Source: Hahellaceae bacterium
Lineage (GTDB): Bacteria; Pseudomonadota; Gammaproteobacteria; Pseudomonadales; Oleiphilaceae
Direction: 5' to 3'
Length of the DNA stretch: 64,000 nucleotides
Assembly (NCBI GenBank): GCA_016716085.1
Contig: JADJWY010000013.1
Span: 1 to 64,000, forward strand
Positions 38,972-53,284 of the stretch are shown piece after piece. The position numbers and the translations under genes were made by a program. The number at the start of each line of letters is the position of its first letter. The stretch's first letter is position 1. The notes below the pieces were generated by a model. It was not told where the DNA came from, searched no databases, and saw only the letters and a program-made list of their open reading frames with translations.

Positions 38972-41122
38972 ATGACAGCCATTCGATATGAAAAAGATCA
39001 AGATGCCATCGTTACGTTGACGATGGATATGCCCAACCAGTCCGCTAACACCATGAACGCTGATTTTAGGGTGGCATTTGGGGATGCGGTCAATGCTTTG
39101 ATTGCTGAAAAGGAGCAAATCACTGGCGTGATTTTGACCTCAGCCAAAAAAACGTTTTTCGCCGGCGGGGATCTTCGTGAGTTGATTGAGGTGAGTTCAG
39201 CAGATGCAGAAGCCTTCTTCACTATGCTGACACAAACCATCACGACACCCTTGCGGCGCTTAGAAACACTCGGAAAACCTGTCGTCGCAGCCATTAACGG
39301 CACAGCGCTAGGTGGCGGCTGGGAACTTTGCCTTGCCTGCCATGCCCGAATCGCTATAAAGAATGATTCAATACAACTCGGCCTGCCCGAAGTGAGCCTC
39401 GGCTTACTTCCCGGAGGCGGGGGAACAACACGCATGCCCCGCTACCTTGGCCTTGAAAAGGCCTTGCCCTACCTGATCGAGGGCACAAAATTCAGTCCCG
39501 AACAGGGGCTGGCCACGGGACTGATTACCGAGCTGGTGTCCGATGGTACGGCGCTGATACCCGCCGCCAAAGCCTGGATCAAAGCTCACCCAAACGTCAA
39601 ACAACCTTGGGATGAAAAAGACTACCGTATGCCTGGGGGTACGCCTTCAAACCCCAAGGTCGCGCAAATGCTGGCGATAGCGCCAGCCATGCTTAAAAAC
39701 AAAACCAAAGGTTGCTACCCCGCCCCAGAAGCTATCCTGTCTGCGGTCGTGGAAGGCGCGCAGGTTGATTTTGACACTGCACAGCGCATCGAATCCCGCT
39801 ATTTCACCCAATTGGTGGTCAGCCAGATTGCCAAGAATATGATTGGCACATTTTGGTTCCAGCTCAATGACCTCAAGGCGGGGCACTCAAGGCCATCGGG
39901 CATTACCCCGCAGCGTACCGCCAAGGTCGGCGTTCTGGGCGCAGGGATGATGGGCGCTGGAATCGCTTATGCCTGCGCAACCCGCGACATCAGCGTTGTA
40001 TTAAAAGATATAAGCGTCGAAAACGCCGAAAAAGGCAAAGCCTACTCCGCGAGCCTTTTGACTAAAAAAGTGAGTCGCGGACGCCTGACCGCTGAAAAAC
40101 GGGATCACATTCTCAGCCGTATTCAAGCCACCGCTGATAATCAGATGCTGCAGGGCTGTGACCTTATCATAGAGGCGGTATTTGAAAACAGTGAGCTCAA
40201 AGCAAGGGTTACTCAGGAAACCGAACCCATGCTTCTACCCAGCGGTATTTTCGCATCAAATACGTCAACGATACCGATAACCCAACTGGCGAAAGCTGCC
40301 CGATCCGCTGAAAACTTTATTGGGCTCCACTTTTTCTCCCCCGTAGACAAAATGCAATTAGTCGAAATCATTCGGGGAGAACAAACGTCAGATCAGACCT
40401 TAGCCAAAGCCTTCGACTTTGTCCTGCAAATCAACAAAATTCCAATTGTGGTGAATGACAGCCGTGGTTTTTTCACATCGCGGGTCTTCGGCACTTTTGT
40501 GAACGAAGGGATAGCAATGGTGGCTGAGGGTATTCACCCGGCATCGGTGGAAAATGCCGCATTGTTGGCAGGCATGCCCGTTGGACCGCTTGCTATTTCT
40601 GATGAGGTCAGTTTATCCCTGATGATTCACATTCGGGACCAGACCAAGGCCGACCTTGCGGCCAGTGGCAAAACCTACCCCAGCCACCCGGCGGAGGATT
40701 TGATAGACACGATGGTCAAGACCTATCAGCGAATTGGCAAAGCGGCGGGAGCGGGATTTTACGACTATCCCTCAAATGGTAAAAAACATCTTTGGCCTGA
40801 GTTAATCGAACGTCACACGAAAAGTGAAGTGACGCAATCCACTCCCCTCCAGGATCTTAAGGATCGTATTCTCTATATTCAGGCGATTGAAACACTGCGC
40901 TGCCTCGAAGAAGGCGTACTGACCTCGGTCCCGGATGCTAATATTGGGAGCATCTTTGGTATCGGTTTTGCGCCGTGGACAGGGGGAGCGATACAGTTTG
41001 TAAATCAGATCGGCATTCGAGCCTTTGTCAGTCGTGCGGAGGAATTGGCGCGTCGCTACGGTGAGCGTTTTGCGCCCCCCCGTATCTTGCTTGAGCATGC
41101 CGAATCGAATAGCCTGTTCTGA
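38972..41122 (+). CDS. fadJ: Multifunctional enoyl-CoA hydratase / 3-hydroxyacyl-CoA dehydrogenase
   Basis: A 716-residue fusion. The hydratase half (residues 1-200) has the oxyanion-hole and Glu motifs GTALGGGWELCLACHARIAI (about 110) and LPEVSLGLLPGGGGTTRMPR (about 137). The dehydrogenase half has the NAD-binding loop VGVLGAGMMGAGIAYACA (about 320), ASNTSTIPITQLA, and GLHFFSPVDKMQLVEIIRGE with the catalytic His. The C-terminal helical domain starts about 495. Length and order are standard for the alpha subunit of the beta-oxidation complex. It is co-transcribed with fadI and probably with the glyoxalase gene 23 bases downstream. Confidence 0.92.
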   Translation: MTAIRYEKDQDAIVTLTMDMPNQSANTMNADFRVAFGDAVNALIAEKEQITGVILTSAKKTFFAGGDLRELIEVSSADAEAFFTMLTQTITTPLRRLETLGKPVVAAINGTALGGGWELCLACHARIAIKNDSIQLGLPEVSLGLLPGGGGTTRMPRYLGLEKALPYLIEGTKFSPEQGLATGLITELVSDGTALIPAAKAWIKAHPNVKQPWDEKDYRMPGGTPSNPKVAQMLAIAPAMLKNKTKGCYPAPEAILSAVVEGAQVDFDTAQRIESRYFTQLVVSQIAKNMIGTFWFQLNDLKAGHSRPSGITPQRTAKVGVLGAGMMGAGIAYACATRDISVVLKDISVENAEKGKAYSASLLTKKVSRGRLTAEKRDHILSRIQATADNQMLQGCDLIIEAVFENSELKARVTQETEPMLLPSGIFASNTSTIPITQLAKAARSAENFIGLHFFSPVDKMQLVEIIRGEQTSDQTLAKAFDFVLQINKIPIVVNDSRGFFTSRVFGTFVNEGIAMVAEGIHPASVENAALLAGMPVGPLAISDEVSLSLMIHIRDQTKADLAASGKTYPSHPAEDLIDTMVKTYQRIGKAAGAGFYDYPSNGKKHLWPELIERHTKSEVTQSTPLQDLKDRILYIQAIETLRCLEEGVLTSVPDANIGSIFGIGFAPWTGGAIQFVNQIGIRAFVSRAEELARRYGERFAPPRILLEHAESNSLF

Positions 41123-41145
41123 AAGGGCACATCGATGGGACTCAT

Positions 41146-41586
41146 ATGAACTACTTGCACACCATGGTCAGAGTGGCTGACCTGGACCTCTCCCTGGCTT
41201 TTTACTGTGATCAGTTGGGCTTGGTCGAAGTCTACCGCTCTGAGCACCCGCAAGGACGTTTTACATTGGTCTATCTGGCCGCCCCCGGAGACCTGGAGGC
41301 GGCCAAATTACGTAAATCTCCACTGCTGGAATTGACCTTTAACTGGGATCCTGAAGACTACAACGGAGGCCGTAATTTTGGCCATCTCGCCTTTCAGGTA
41401 GACGATATCTACGCGCTCTGCGAGCGTCTTCAGCAGGCTGGCACAGTGATCAGCCGACCGCCTCGCGACGGTCACATGGCGTTTGTTCGCTCACCCGATG
41501 GAATATCGATAGAGCTTTTGCAGAAAGGCGAGCCACTGCCCTTGAAAGAGCCTTGGCAATCCATGCAAAACACTGGGACATGGTAG
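41146..41586 (+). CDS. gloA: Glyoxalase I-like (lactoylglutathione lyase)
   Basis: A 146-residue vicinal-oxygen-chelate protein. The four metal ligands expected for glyoxalase I are in place: His5, Glu62 (LLELTFNW), His80 (FGHLAFQV) and Glu123 (SIELLQKG). The segment NWDPEDYNGGRNFGHLAFQV is characteristic of GloA. It converts the methylglyoxal-glutathione adduct to S-lactoylglutathione. It lies 23 bases after fadJ, in the same direction. It is convergent with the antiporter gene, with 13 bases between the stop codons. Confidence 0.87.
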   Translation: MNYLHTMVRVADLDLSLAFYCDQLGLVEVYRSEHPQGRFTLVYLAAPGDLEAAKLRKSPLLELTFNWDPEDYNGGRNFGHLAFQVDDIYALCERLQQAGTVISRPPRDGHMAFVRSPDGISIELLQKGEPLPLKEPWQSMQNTGTW

Positions 41587-41599
41587 GCTCTCTGCGCCC

Positions 41600-43453
41600 C
41601 TAACTTTGCTCTTTAGCCGCATCCCCCCTCTCGGGGATATTATCCGTCCCAACGACCGGCGCCCTCTCCGTGACGAGACTGATGACGGTCCAGCCGACCT
41701 GCGGTGCCAGTTGACCATCTGCCACAAAAATTTCAAGTTTACCTTTCGGCGTAATTGCAAATAGGGGAACCCCATCCTTACCCTTGGTATTCATATAGTT
41801 TTCAAACCTAAACTCTTCGGTAAGCCGGGTTTTTCGAAGCGTTGCCCCCTGACTAAGGAGGCTCGCAAACTTAGAATAGGTCAAATTACGATCAAACAGA
41901 GTGTACCCGCGATGCTCAGCGGAGATCTGATGTTTCTCAGACGCATTGGTATCGCCACTGGTTAACAGGGTGTAAACCTTCGTTTGACCAAATTCCGCTC
42001 GGTAACGCATGCTGGCGATCACATTCAGGTCACGCTGTGGTGACAACGCCATAACCTTACCAATGCCGACTAAATCGAGCTTTTGATCGGCATACTCAGA
42101 GACCGGGTTGCCAAAGAAAGTCTCCAGGCCCGCCATTCTTGCTGCTCGGATATTGTCCCAGCTCGAATCCGTAAGAAGGACTGGGATATTGTATTGCTTC
42201 AGTACTGAAGCAATCGTCCGGGCAACCACATTCGCACCAATAATTAAAAAACCACGGGGCTCCGGTTCCGCTACGCCCAGCCGGCGAGCCAAACTCCCCG
42301 CTGTCGCACTTTGTATAATCACGGTTCCAATGATCACGATAAACGTCAAGGGCACCAGTAGTTCAGCCTGAGCAACGCCTTCAGCCTCCAGCTTCAAGGC
42401 AAAAAGGGCTGACACCGCGGCCGCTACGATACCACGCGGCCCGATCCATGCCAGAAGTACTTTCTCTTGCCAGGAAAAGCTGGAGCGAAAGGTAGAGGCA
42501 AGCACAGACAAAGGCCGGGCAATAAATTGCACGACGGCCAGCAATAAAAAGGGTGCCCACCCCAATCCAGCGATCTGCTCCACATTCAACCGGGCTGCCA
42601 GCAGAATAAACAGTCCAGAAATCAGAAGGATTGTCAGGTTTTCTTTAAAGTTTAAGATATCCTGAATGCGCACATCCTTGCTATTCGCCAACCACATCCC
42701 CATAACCGTAACCGCCAACAGGCCAGACTCATGCGCCAGCTCATTGGAGACCGTGAATGCAAGGAACACCAAGCTCAATGTACAAAGGTTATGCAGGAAG
42801 TCAGGCACCCAGTGTCTGCGAAGCAACATGCCAAGGGCGTAACCACTTGCGATTCCGGTACTAAGCCCCACCGCTACCGTTTGACAAAATAACCAAAGCG
42901 CATGCCCCACCGCCTCTTCCTGCCGCTGGAATACGATGAACTCGAAAACCATGACCACCAACAGCGCCCCAATGGGATCAATGACAATCCCCTCCCACTT
43001 GAGTGCGTTCGCGACTGAAGCGGTAGGCCTAACGGTACGCAACATAGGCACAATGACAGTCGGTCCTGTCACCACCATCAAGGCCCCATAAAGGATGGCC
43101 AGCTCCCAGCTAAGATCAAAAAGCCATCTGGATACAATGCAGATAATGATCCACGTAATCAGTGCGCCATAGGTCACTAAATTGAACACCGTCGCTTTGA
43201 TTAGCCTGACTTCCTTGAAATTAAGGGTCAGGCTGCCCTCAAACAATATCACGGCGACAGAAAGCGAAATCAGCGGGAATAGAACCTCACCAAAGAGTTG
43301 GTCGGGGTGCAAAATACCAAAACCCGGTCCCAAAGCCAGACCTGACAGCAGCAAATACAAAATTGCCGGCAGCCGGGTTCGCCAGGCCAGCCACTGGCAA
43401 AACATGGCAACCATGCCGATCATTGCGACAGATAACGCTAAAGAATCGTCCAC
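41600..43453 (-). CDS. Sodium/proton antiporter (CPA1 NhaP-like) with C-terminal TrkA/RCK domain
   Basis: A 617-residue inner-membrane protein. About twelve hydrophobic segments (residues 5-400) have the CPA pattern: LLSGLALGPGFGIL, YGALMVVTGPTVIVPMLRTV, KWEGIVIDPIGALLVV (the D-P-x-G motif of the ion site) and WIGPRGIVAAAVSALFALKL. The C-terminal part (about 405-530) has a Rossmann-like TrkA-N domain (GFLIIGANVVARTIASVLKQ), and the last 80 residues resemble a TrkA-C domain. It probably exchanges Na+ or K+ for H+ under nucleotide control. The specific ion is not determinable. Confidence 0.87.
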   Translation of the reverse strand: MDDSLALSVAMIGMVAMFCQWLAWRTRLPAILYLLLSGLALGPGFGILHPDQLFGEVLFPLISLSVAVILFEGSLTLNFKEVRLIKATVFNLVTYGALITWIIICIVSRWLFDLSWELAILYGALMVVTGPTVIVPMLRTVRPTASVANALKWEGIVIDPIGALLVVMVFEFIVFQRQEEAVGHALWLFCQTVAVGLSTGIASGYALGMLLRRHWVPDFLHNLCTLSLVFLAFTVSNELAHESGLLAVTVMGMWLANSKDVRIQDILNFKENLTILLISGLFILLAARLNVEQIAGLGWAPFLLLAVVQFIARPLSVLASTFRSSFSWQEKVLLAWIGPRGIVAAAVSALFALKLEAEGVAQAELLVPLTFIVIIGTVIIQSATAGSLARRLGVAEPEPRGFLIIGANVVARTIASVLKQYNIPVLLTDSSWDNIRAARMAGLETFFGNPVSEYADQKLDLVGIGKVMALSPQRDLNVIASMRYRAEFGQTKVYTLLTSGDTNASEKHQISAEHRGYTLFDRNLTYSKFASLLSQGATLRKTRLTEEFRFENYMNTKGKDGVPLFAITPKGKLEIFVADGQLAPQVGWTVISLVTERAPVVGTDNIPERGDAAKEQS

Positions 43454-43632
43454 CGATTGAAGCCCCTTGAGTCACGACACGAATCAATCAGTCAGACTAG
43501 GGGGCCAAGCCGGTCAGGGTCAAGTCAAAGTGCTTTGCAAATCGTGACAAATCAATGGTCAATTCTGCTGGTGCATGACCATCGCCTGCCCTACAATCGT
43601 CGATAATGGAACATTACGGTTAAGAAAAAGCT

Positions 43633-45747
43633 ATGAAATTACGCGCTTCGATGACTTTGCCCAAATCGCTGTTAACGGCTTCACTTTTTGCCTTCTCGCT
43701 TGGCCTGTTAAGTACCAGCGACTATGCAAGCAGTGCTGCCGAAAAGCCGGTCTTGGTTGAATCATTAGCGCCAACCCCCGAACAGGAAAGTGTCAGCCGG
43801 GATATCGCCCGTCAGTTGCAGTTCGCTCATTACCGGGCTCAAAAGCTTGATGCAGAGATTTCGTCTCAGGTATTAGACAACTATCTTAAGGCACTTGATC
43901 CTCAAAAAGTTTATCTGAGCGAAGAAGACATTAAAGCGTTCGAAGCCTATCGTCTCCACCTTGATAATGCAATCAAGACAGGCCAGTTAGAGCCCGCCTT
44001 TCAAATTTACCGCGCTTATCTGGATCGGATGAACAGGCGCCTTGAAAAGACCCTGGATCTTCTTGCCAAAGGGACAGAGGGACTGACCTTTGACGCGGAA
44101 GAGAGTCTTGAAATTGACCGGGAAGAGGCGCCCTGGGCTGAAAATCAGGTCGCGCTGGATAATCTTTGGGAGATGCGCATCAAAAGCGCCATTCTGAGTC
44201 AACGCCTGACTGGGAAGAAAGATGAGGACATCGTCTCCTCCCTGGTTAAGCGTTACGAAGCACAGAAAAAACGAACGCTTCAAAGTCGCTCAGAAGACGT
44301 ATTTCAGACCTACATGAATGCGCTGACCAATACCTATGATCCGCATACGCAATACTTCTCTCCCCGCACCTCAGAAAACTTCAATATCAACATGTCCCTC
44401 TCGCTGGAAGGTATCGGTGCAGTCTTACAATCAGATAATGAATTCACCAAAGTTGTCCGGCTGGTGCCTGCCGGACCCGCCGACAAAAATGGCCTCTTAC
44501 AGCCAGCCGATCGAATCATCGGGGTCGGGCAAGGTGATAACGGAGAAATCATCAATGTAAACGGCTGGCGACTGGAAGAGGTCGTTGATCTTATTCGTGG
44601 CCCCAAACAGACCGTCGTCAAGCTTGAGGTCATCCCAGCAAAAAGTAGTGACGAAAATGAAACCCGTGTCATTAGTATCGTGCGGGATAAAGTCAAACTT
44701 GAAGATCAGTCTGCCCAGAGTGAAGTCATTAAGATTAAACGCGGCACGCAGGATTACCGTCTCGGCGTCATCTATTTACCAGCCTTCTACGCCGACTTCA
44801 GAGCACTTCAGGCCGGTGACGAAGATGCCCGCAGCACGACTCAAGATGTCCACCGGTTGATTGACAAGCTTAATAAAGATGGTATTGATGGCCTTATTAT
44901 CGACCTCCGCAATAACGGTGGCGGGGCTTTGCAGGAAGCGATCAGTCTTACAGGCCTCTTCATTGAGCGAGGCCCTACAGTGCAGGTGCGTACAGCAGAC
45001 GATCGCGTTCGGGTTTATGACGATCCGGATAGTTCCGTCGCCTACAATGGTCCCCTGGCCGTTCTGGTTAACCGGCTGAGTGCGTCAGCGTCTGAAATTT
45101 TTGCAGCAGCCATTCAGGATTATGGGCGGGGATTGATTATTGGCGAGCAAACGTTTGGCAAAGGCACCGTGCAGTCCGTCAGAAACCTGTCACATGGTCA
45201 ACTTAAAATAACCGAAGCCAAGTTCTACAGAATTTCGGGTGGCAGTACCCAACACAAGGGCGTCATACCCGACCTGGAAATGCCCTCAGCCATCGATAAA
45301 TCTGAAATAGGAGAAGATGCACTGCCTTCAGCGCTGCCTTGGGACCAGATAGCGCCCGTTCCTTTTCGACCTTTTGCCGAGACTAAACTGCTGGGAGACA
45401 TTTCAACGCTTCACCAGACACGAATGGAGAAGAATCCCGAATATCAGGCTCTGCTAAAAGAGATCGACTATGCCAGATCTGTCCGGGATCAAAAAGAACT
45501 GTCATTGAATGAAGCACGCCGGAAGGCTGAACTTGAAAAAGCGCGTGAGACTGAACTCACGATTATCAATACCAAACGGATTGCCGAAGGCAAAGATTCA
45601 TTCAAAAATTATGGTGAGTTTGAGTCCTGGCAAGAAGATCAGGCTGCCCGGCAGGAGAAGCATGAGCTTATCGATTTCTTCACCCGCGAGTCTGCTGAAA
45701 TACTTGTCGACACCCTTACCCTGGAAGCCCAAGTGGCTAACCATTAA
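43633..45747 (+). CDS. prc: Tail-specific periplasmic protease
   Basis: A 704-residue protein with a signal peptide (MKLRASMTLPKSLLTASLFA). A helical N-terminal domain, a PDZ domain (about 230-345: LEGIGAVLQSDNEFTKVVRL) and an S41 protease core follow. The Ser-Lys dyad is probably Ser485 (in LSASASEIFAAAI) and Lys510 (TFGKGTVQ), 25 apart as in E. coli Prc. The C-terminal 100 residues are a charged helical domain. Prc trims periplasmic proteins with non-polar C-termini and helps control murein hydrolases. Complete and normal in length. Confidence 0.94.
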   Translation: MKLRASMTLPKSLLTASLFAFSLGLLSTSDYASSAAEKPVLVESLAPTPEQESVSRDIARQLQFAHYRAQKLDAEISSQVLDNYLKALDPQKVYLSEEDIKAFEAYRLHLDNAIKTGQLEPAFQIYRAYLDRMNRRLEKTLDLLAKGTEGLTFDAEESLEIDREEAPWAENQVALDNLWEMRIKSAILSQRLTGKKDEDIVSSLVKRYEAQKKRTLQSRSEDVFQTYMNALTNTYDPHTQYFSPRTSENFNINMSLSLEGIGAVLQSDNEFTKVVRLVPAGPADKNGLLQPADRIIGVGQGDNGEIINVNGWRLEEVVDLIRGPKQTVVKLEVIPAKSSDENETRVISIVRDKVKLEDQSAQSEVIKIKRGTQDYRLGVIYLPAFYADFRALQAGDEDARSTTQDVHRLIDKLNKDGIDGLIIDLRNNGGGALQEAISLTGLFIERGPTVQVRTADDRVRVYDDPDSSVAYNGPLAVLVNRLSASASEIFAAAIQDYGRGLIIGEQTFGKGTVQSVRNLSHGQLKITEAKFYRISGGSTQHKGVIPDLEMPSAIDKSEIGEDALPSALPWDQIAPVPFRPFAETKLLGDISTLHQTRMEKNPEYQALLKEIDYARSVRDQKELSLNEARRKAELEKARETELTIINTKRIAEGKDSFKNYGEFESWQEDQAARQEKHELIDFFTRESAEILVDTLTLEAQVANH

Positions 45748-45769
45748 CGCCCTAAATCGCCAGACCGAT

Positions 45770-46678
45770 ATGTCCAGAGATGACCTTTCGAGAAAGCAGG
45801 ACAATCAGGGCGGTAGCGAGAGCTCCCGCCCTAAGAAAGTTCGGGAGGAAAGCCCGGTCGACTTTTCTGATACAAATGCATCATCGAGCACCCGAAAAAC
45901 AGCTACAAAAGAGGAACAGCCTCCCCCCTCCTCAAAAAACAGAAGCCAAGCTACCTCATCCAAAGAAATTGACCCTAAGGAACCCGGTTGGTTTGATCGT
46001 ATCGGTAATTTGACCTCATCCGCCTTGCGTATCGCTCGGAAAACCACTGACGGCTCAGTAAAGGTAGGCAAAACCATTCTTAAATCCCAGGATCAGCTAA
46101 AGGTCATGGTTGCAGCCGGGCAATCTTTGAAAGATTTGCGAGAGGTTGCAGGCCTTACCATTGCCGAGCTGGGTGACGCGATCAACCTGAAAGACCGGAC
46201 GTTTTGGGAGGCCGTCGAAGATGGTACGGCCACGATCAGTTTTGAATTAATATTGCGCCTGGCAGCTCTTCTCGCCCGAAATGACCCAGTTCCGTTTATT
46301 TTAAAATACACCCGAACGTATAACCCGGACTTATGGCGCATACTCAATGACTGGGGGCTTGGCAGGCTGCCGCTTCACTACGAGCGGGAACGAGAATTTA
46401 TAAACATCTATCGCCGCCACGATGCCGCCCGCAACCTCTCCGATGAAGGGTTTGCAAAAGTTTTGTCCTTTACGCGCCAATCCTTTGAAATGGCGTTGCA
46501 TTTCGCGGCTGAACAAGAACAACTGACCGTTGCCAAACTTAAAGAAGCAGATTTGAAAAAAGCAGATAACAAAGACCTTGCCAGGAGTGGCTCGCCTGCC
46601 AGCTCATCGGAGGTCGGCAATGCGAAAAAAGGCAATTCGCCACCGCCTTCTGCTACCGATGCAAGTGATGATGACTAA
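45770..46678 (+). CDS. Helix-turn-helix protein with disordered tails, unknown function
   Basis: A 302-residue protein starting MSRDDLSRKQDNQGGSESSR at 45770, 22 bases after the prc stop; a longer frame would overlap prc by 238 bases. Residues 1-75 and 265-302 are polar and probably disordered. Residues of about 115-165 (GQSLKDLREVAGLTIAELGD, then LKDRTFWEAVEDGTATISFE) look like an XRE-type helix-turn-helix. The middle (NPDLWRILNDWGLGRLPLHY) is a conserved-looking helical part. It may be co-transcribed with prc. A DNA-binding regulator is the best guess. Confidence 0.78.
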   Translation: MSRDDLSRKQDNQGGSESSRPKKVREESPVDFSDTNASSSTRKTATKEEQPPPSSKNRSQATSSKEIDPKEPGWFDRIGNLTSSALRIARKTTDGSVKVGKTILKSQDQLKVMVAAGQSLKDLREVAGLTIAELGDAINLKDRTFWEAVEDGTATISFELILRLAALLARNDPVPFILKYTRTYNPDLWRILNDWGLGRLPLHYEREREFINIYRRHDAARNLSDEGFAKVLSFTRQSFEMALHFAAEQEQLTVAKLKEADLKKADNKDLARSGSPASSSEVGNAKKGNSPPPSATDASDDD

Positions 46679-46751
46679 AACCGGTGGAGCTCCAGTTTGA
46701 TCGAAAATATGTTAACTCGCCGACTATCCTGAACCTTTCCGCATTCCACAT

Positions 46752-46777
46752 AAAAAAGGCCCACCTTTCGGTGAGCC
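46752..46777 (-). terminator. rRNA operon 2 terminator
   Basis: The same hairpin as behind operon 1 (GGCTCACC-GAAA-GGTGGGCC then TTTTTT on the minus strand). Here the following sequence, ATGTGGAATGCGG, is uninterrupted. It is the empty form of the site occupied by the group II intron behind operon 1. Confidence 0.93.
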
Positions 46778-46791
46778 TTCTTCGTATTAGG

Positions 46792-46910
46792 TGCCTGACA
46801 ACGACCTACTCTCGCATGGGCAAGTGCCACACTACCATCGGCGCAGAACGGTTTCACTACTGAGTTCGGAATGGATTCAGGTGGTTCCCGTTCGCTATGA
46901 TCATCAGGCA
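46792..46910 (-). rRNA. rrf: 5S rRNA (operon 2)
   Basis: A 119-base gene with the same ends as the operon 1 copy (TGCCTGA/TCAGGCA). It is last in the operon, before the terminator. Confidence 0.95.
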
Positions 46911-47021
46911 AAACTGACTTGGTATGACCAAATTCGAACTAACAGCGATTCAGCTGTCTCTAACAATCAGATAAGCGAGCAATTACTCTAAGCCCACCGG
47001 GCAAAAGCCTTTCGGTGTTAT

Positions 47022-49887
<2,866 letters not shown>

Positions 49888-50200
49888 ATATAACCCGAAA
49901 ACCTCTCGGCTGCCGGTTATATGTCATATACCATTTATCGTGCGGCCCTTTTCTACCACACAATAATTGCGCTTGAGTAATTGCTCAGTAAAATCTCCGC
50001 AATTTCATCAGTTACCATCAACATGATCCGCAATCAATTTCTCAATCACCTCTCATATCAACCGCAACCAACCATTGGTTTCGATTTTTTCTTCGCTTAT
50101 CCAATTTGTTAAAGAACTCTCTGACCGCTGTCAGACACCAATACACGCCTCGCATGCATTCGTGTCTAACATCCGCCTACCGGGTACACACCTGACTGAA
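49888..50200 (-). other. 16S-23S spacer of operon 2, 3' part, with boxA
   Basis: 313 bases without a gene. GTTCTTTAACAA (minus strand, 50106-50117) is the boxA antitermination signal, and the processing-stem strands are as in operon 1. Confidence 0.85.
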
Positions 50201-50276
50201 TGGTGGAGCTACGCGGGATCGAACCGCGGACCTCTTGGATGCAAACCAAGCGCTCTCCCAGCTGAGCTATAGCCCC
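50201..50276 (-). tRNA. tRNA-Ala (anticodon TGC), operon 2
   Basis: A 76-base cloverleaf identical to 22829-22904, with encoded CCA. Confidence 0.96.
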
Positions 50277-50286
50277 AGTCTAAAAC

Positions 50287-50363
<77 letters not shown>

Positions 50364-50453
50364 AGTCATGCCGGGCCCTGCTCCGGGCAACCCGTCCTTC
50401 GACTGTATCAAGTAATTTGTTGTGAGCACATGACAGATCGGTCTACTGTCGTT

Positions 50454-51988
<1,535 letters not shown>

Positions 51989-52169
51989 AAGTTTTTTGAC
52001 CAACTCTCGTCAGTCTGATCTTTTTGCTCAAGTCAAAACTACTGCAAATTTTCATTGACAGTGTCACTGACTCTCATCGCATTCTTTCGTATACGCGATC
52101 TGTCAGTGCCCACAACAAATTACTTGATTCAGCTTTTTAAAGAACGTCTTCGCTTCGGAAGTGGTGCGC

Positions 52170-52197
52170 ATTATACGCAGTTCAGAGGGGCACGCAA
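52170..52197 (-). promoter_or_regulatory. rRNA operon 2 promoter
   Basis: On the minus strand TTGCGT (52192-52197), a 16-base spacer and TATAAT (52170-52175) are followed by GCGCACC. Upstream lies an A-tract (TTGTAAAAAATGC), an UP-element candidate shared with P1 of operon 1. A boxA-like GTTCTTTAAAAA is in the leader at 52134-52145. I see only one strong promoter here, against two at operon 1. Confidence 0.8.
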
Positions 52198-52272
52198 GCA
52201 TTTTTTACAAGAAATATAATACTGAGTTAATTCGGAGACTTGGCCCTCTATAAAGGCTTTAGCGGGCCCCAT

Positions 52273-52305
52273 AAAAAAGGCCGAGCGTAGTAGAACGCTC
52301 GGCCC
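52273..52305 (-). terminator. Terminator of the trans-envelope operon
   Basis: On the minus strand GGGCCGAGCGT-TCTACT-ACGCTCGGCC is followed by TTTTTT. This is a strong rho-independent terminator 29 bases after the stop of the TonB-like gene. It separates that operon from the rRNA promoter downstream. Confidence 0.93.
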
Positions 52306-52333
52306 ATTGCAGGACTTTATTAGCCCACGGAAC

Positions 52334-53284
52334 TTAACCGGGTAACAACTCGATTGGATACCGAATTGTTTGCTTGCCTGCGCCAGATTTGCTTCCAAAA
52401 TTAACCAGCATCAGTCGCGCACAGATTTTCTTTTCCAGCACGGGTTCGTTGAGTGACGACTCGACGACCTTGCATGACGATACGGCACCACTGGCCTCTA
52501 CAACCAACTCAGGCGTAATCGAGCCTTGCAAGGATGGATTATTTCGAAGCTCGCGATTATAAATGGTGTAAATCGCGCCTTTATTAGCATCAAAAACCCG
52601 CCTCAACTCTTCACGCGTGCGTTCGGCGCCACCTTTCTGCCCCTGACGAGCTGTTTCCGCTGCGGCCACAGCCGCCGCGACACCTGCCGGCTGCGCTACT
52701 TCAGTTGTTTTTCGCGACGCCAAAGAGATTTGCTTCGCAGACTGATCCAACTTGGATGTGTCCACACCGCCACTGCTCGCCGTCGACACCTGGGAAACCA
52801 ATCCCCCACTCGCTTTGCGGCTAATCGGCTTGGCCGTGACCAGGTTGGGTTGATCCAGTTGCACCGTATCCGCAAGTGCCCGAAGGTCTGAAAGTTGATC
52901 TTGCATAGCAAGCAACCCAGAGGATTTTGCAACCTCACGCGCCTGTTCCACGGTTTGTGGTTTGGGCTGAGGCTTCACCTTCAGTTCTGGCTTTTTCTCA
53001 ACCTTTGGCTCAGGCTTTTTCTCCTCAGGCTTCGGCTTCTCGGGCTCAGGTTCAGGCTTTTTGATCTCTGGTTTGGGCAATTCCTTTTTTTCAAGCACGA
53101 CTTTCGCCAGTTGTGGCGGAAGGGCTTCCAATTCTTCTCGTTGGCGTTCCGGCAGTTCAATACCGGGAATAACCACAGAAAAGATAAAGAAAACCACCAA
53201 CAGCGCGGCCAACGTAATGCGAAAGCGTCGCTGCTCACCGGGTTCGATACTCCACGGCAATCCTTGACTAAATGTAGCGACCAT
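52334..53284 (-). CDS. TonB-like protein with AgmX/PglI-type C-terminal domain
   Basis: A 316-residue protein. One membrane segment lies at about residues 24-43 (ITLAALLVVFFIFSVVIPGI). A Pro/Lys/Glu-rich spacer follows (about 65-115, KPEPEPEKPKPEEKKPEPKV), long enough to cross the periplasm. The C-terminal domain (about 225-316) has REELRRVFDANKGAIYTIYN and an R-N-NPSLQGSITPELVV motif with two Cys residues (about 274 and 291). This C-terminal pattern is that of the AgmX/PglI family, known from gliding-motility proteins. With TolQ- and ExbD-like proteins in the same operon it should transmit the proton-driven motion to the outer membrane (inference). Its start overlaps the ExbD stop (TGATG). 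Confidence 0.85.
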   Translation of the reverse strand: MVATFSQGLPWSIEPGEQRRFRITLAALLVVFFIFSVVIPGIELPERQREELEALPPQLAKVVLEKKELPKPEIKKPEPEPEKPKPEEKKPEPKVEKKPELKVKPQPKPQTVEQAREVAKSSGLLAMQDQLSDLRALADTVQLDQPNLVTAKPISRKASGGLVSQVSTASSGGVDTSKLDQSAKQISLASRKTTEVAQPAGVAAAVAAAETARQGQKGGAERTREELRRVFDANKGAIYTIYNRELRNNPSLQGSITPELVVEASGAVSSCKVVESSLNEPVLEKKICARLMLVNFGSKSGAGKQTIRYPIELLPG

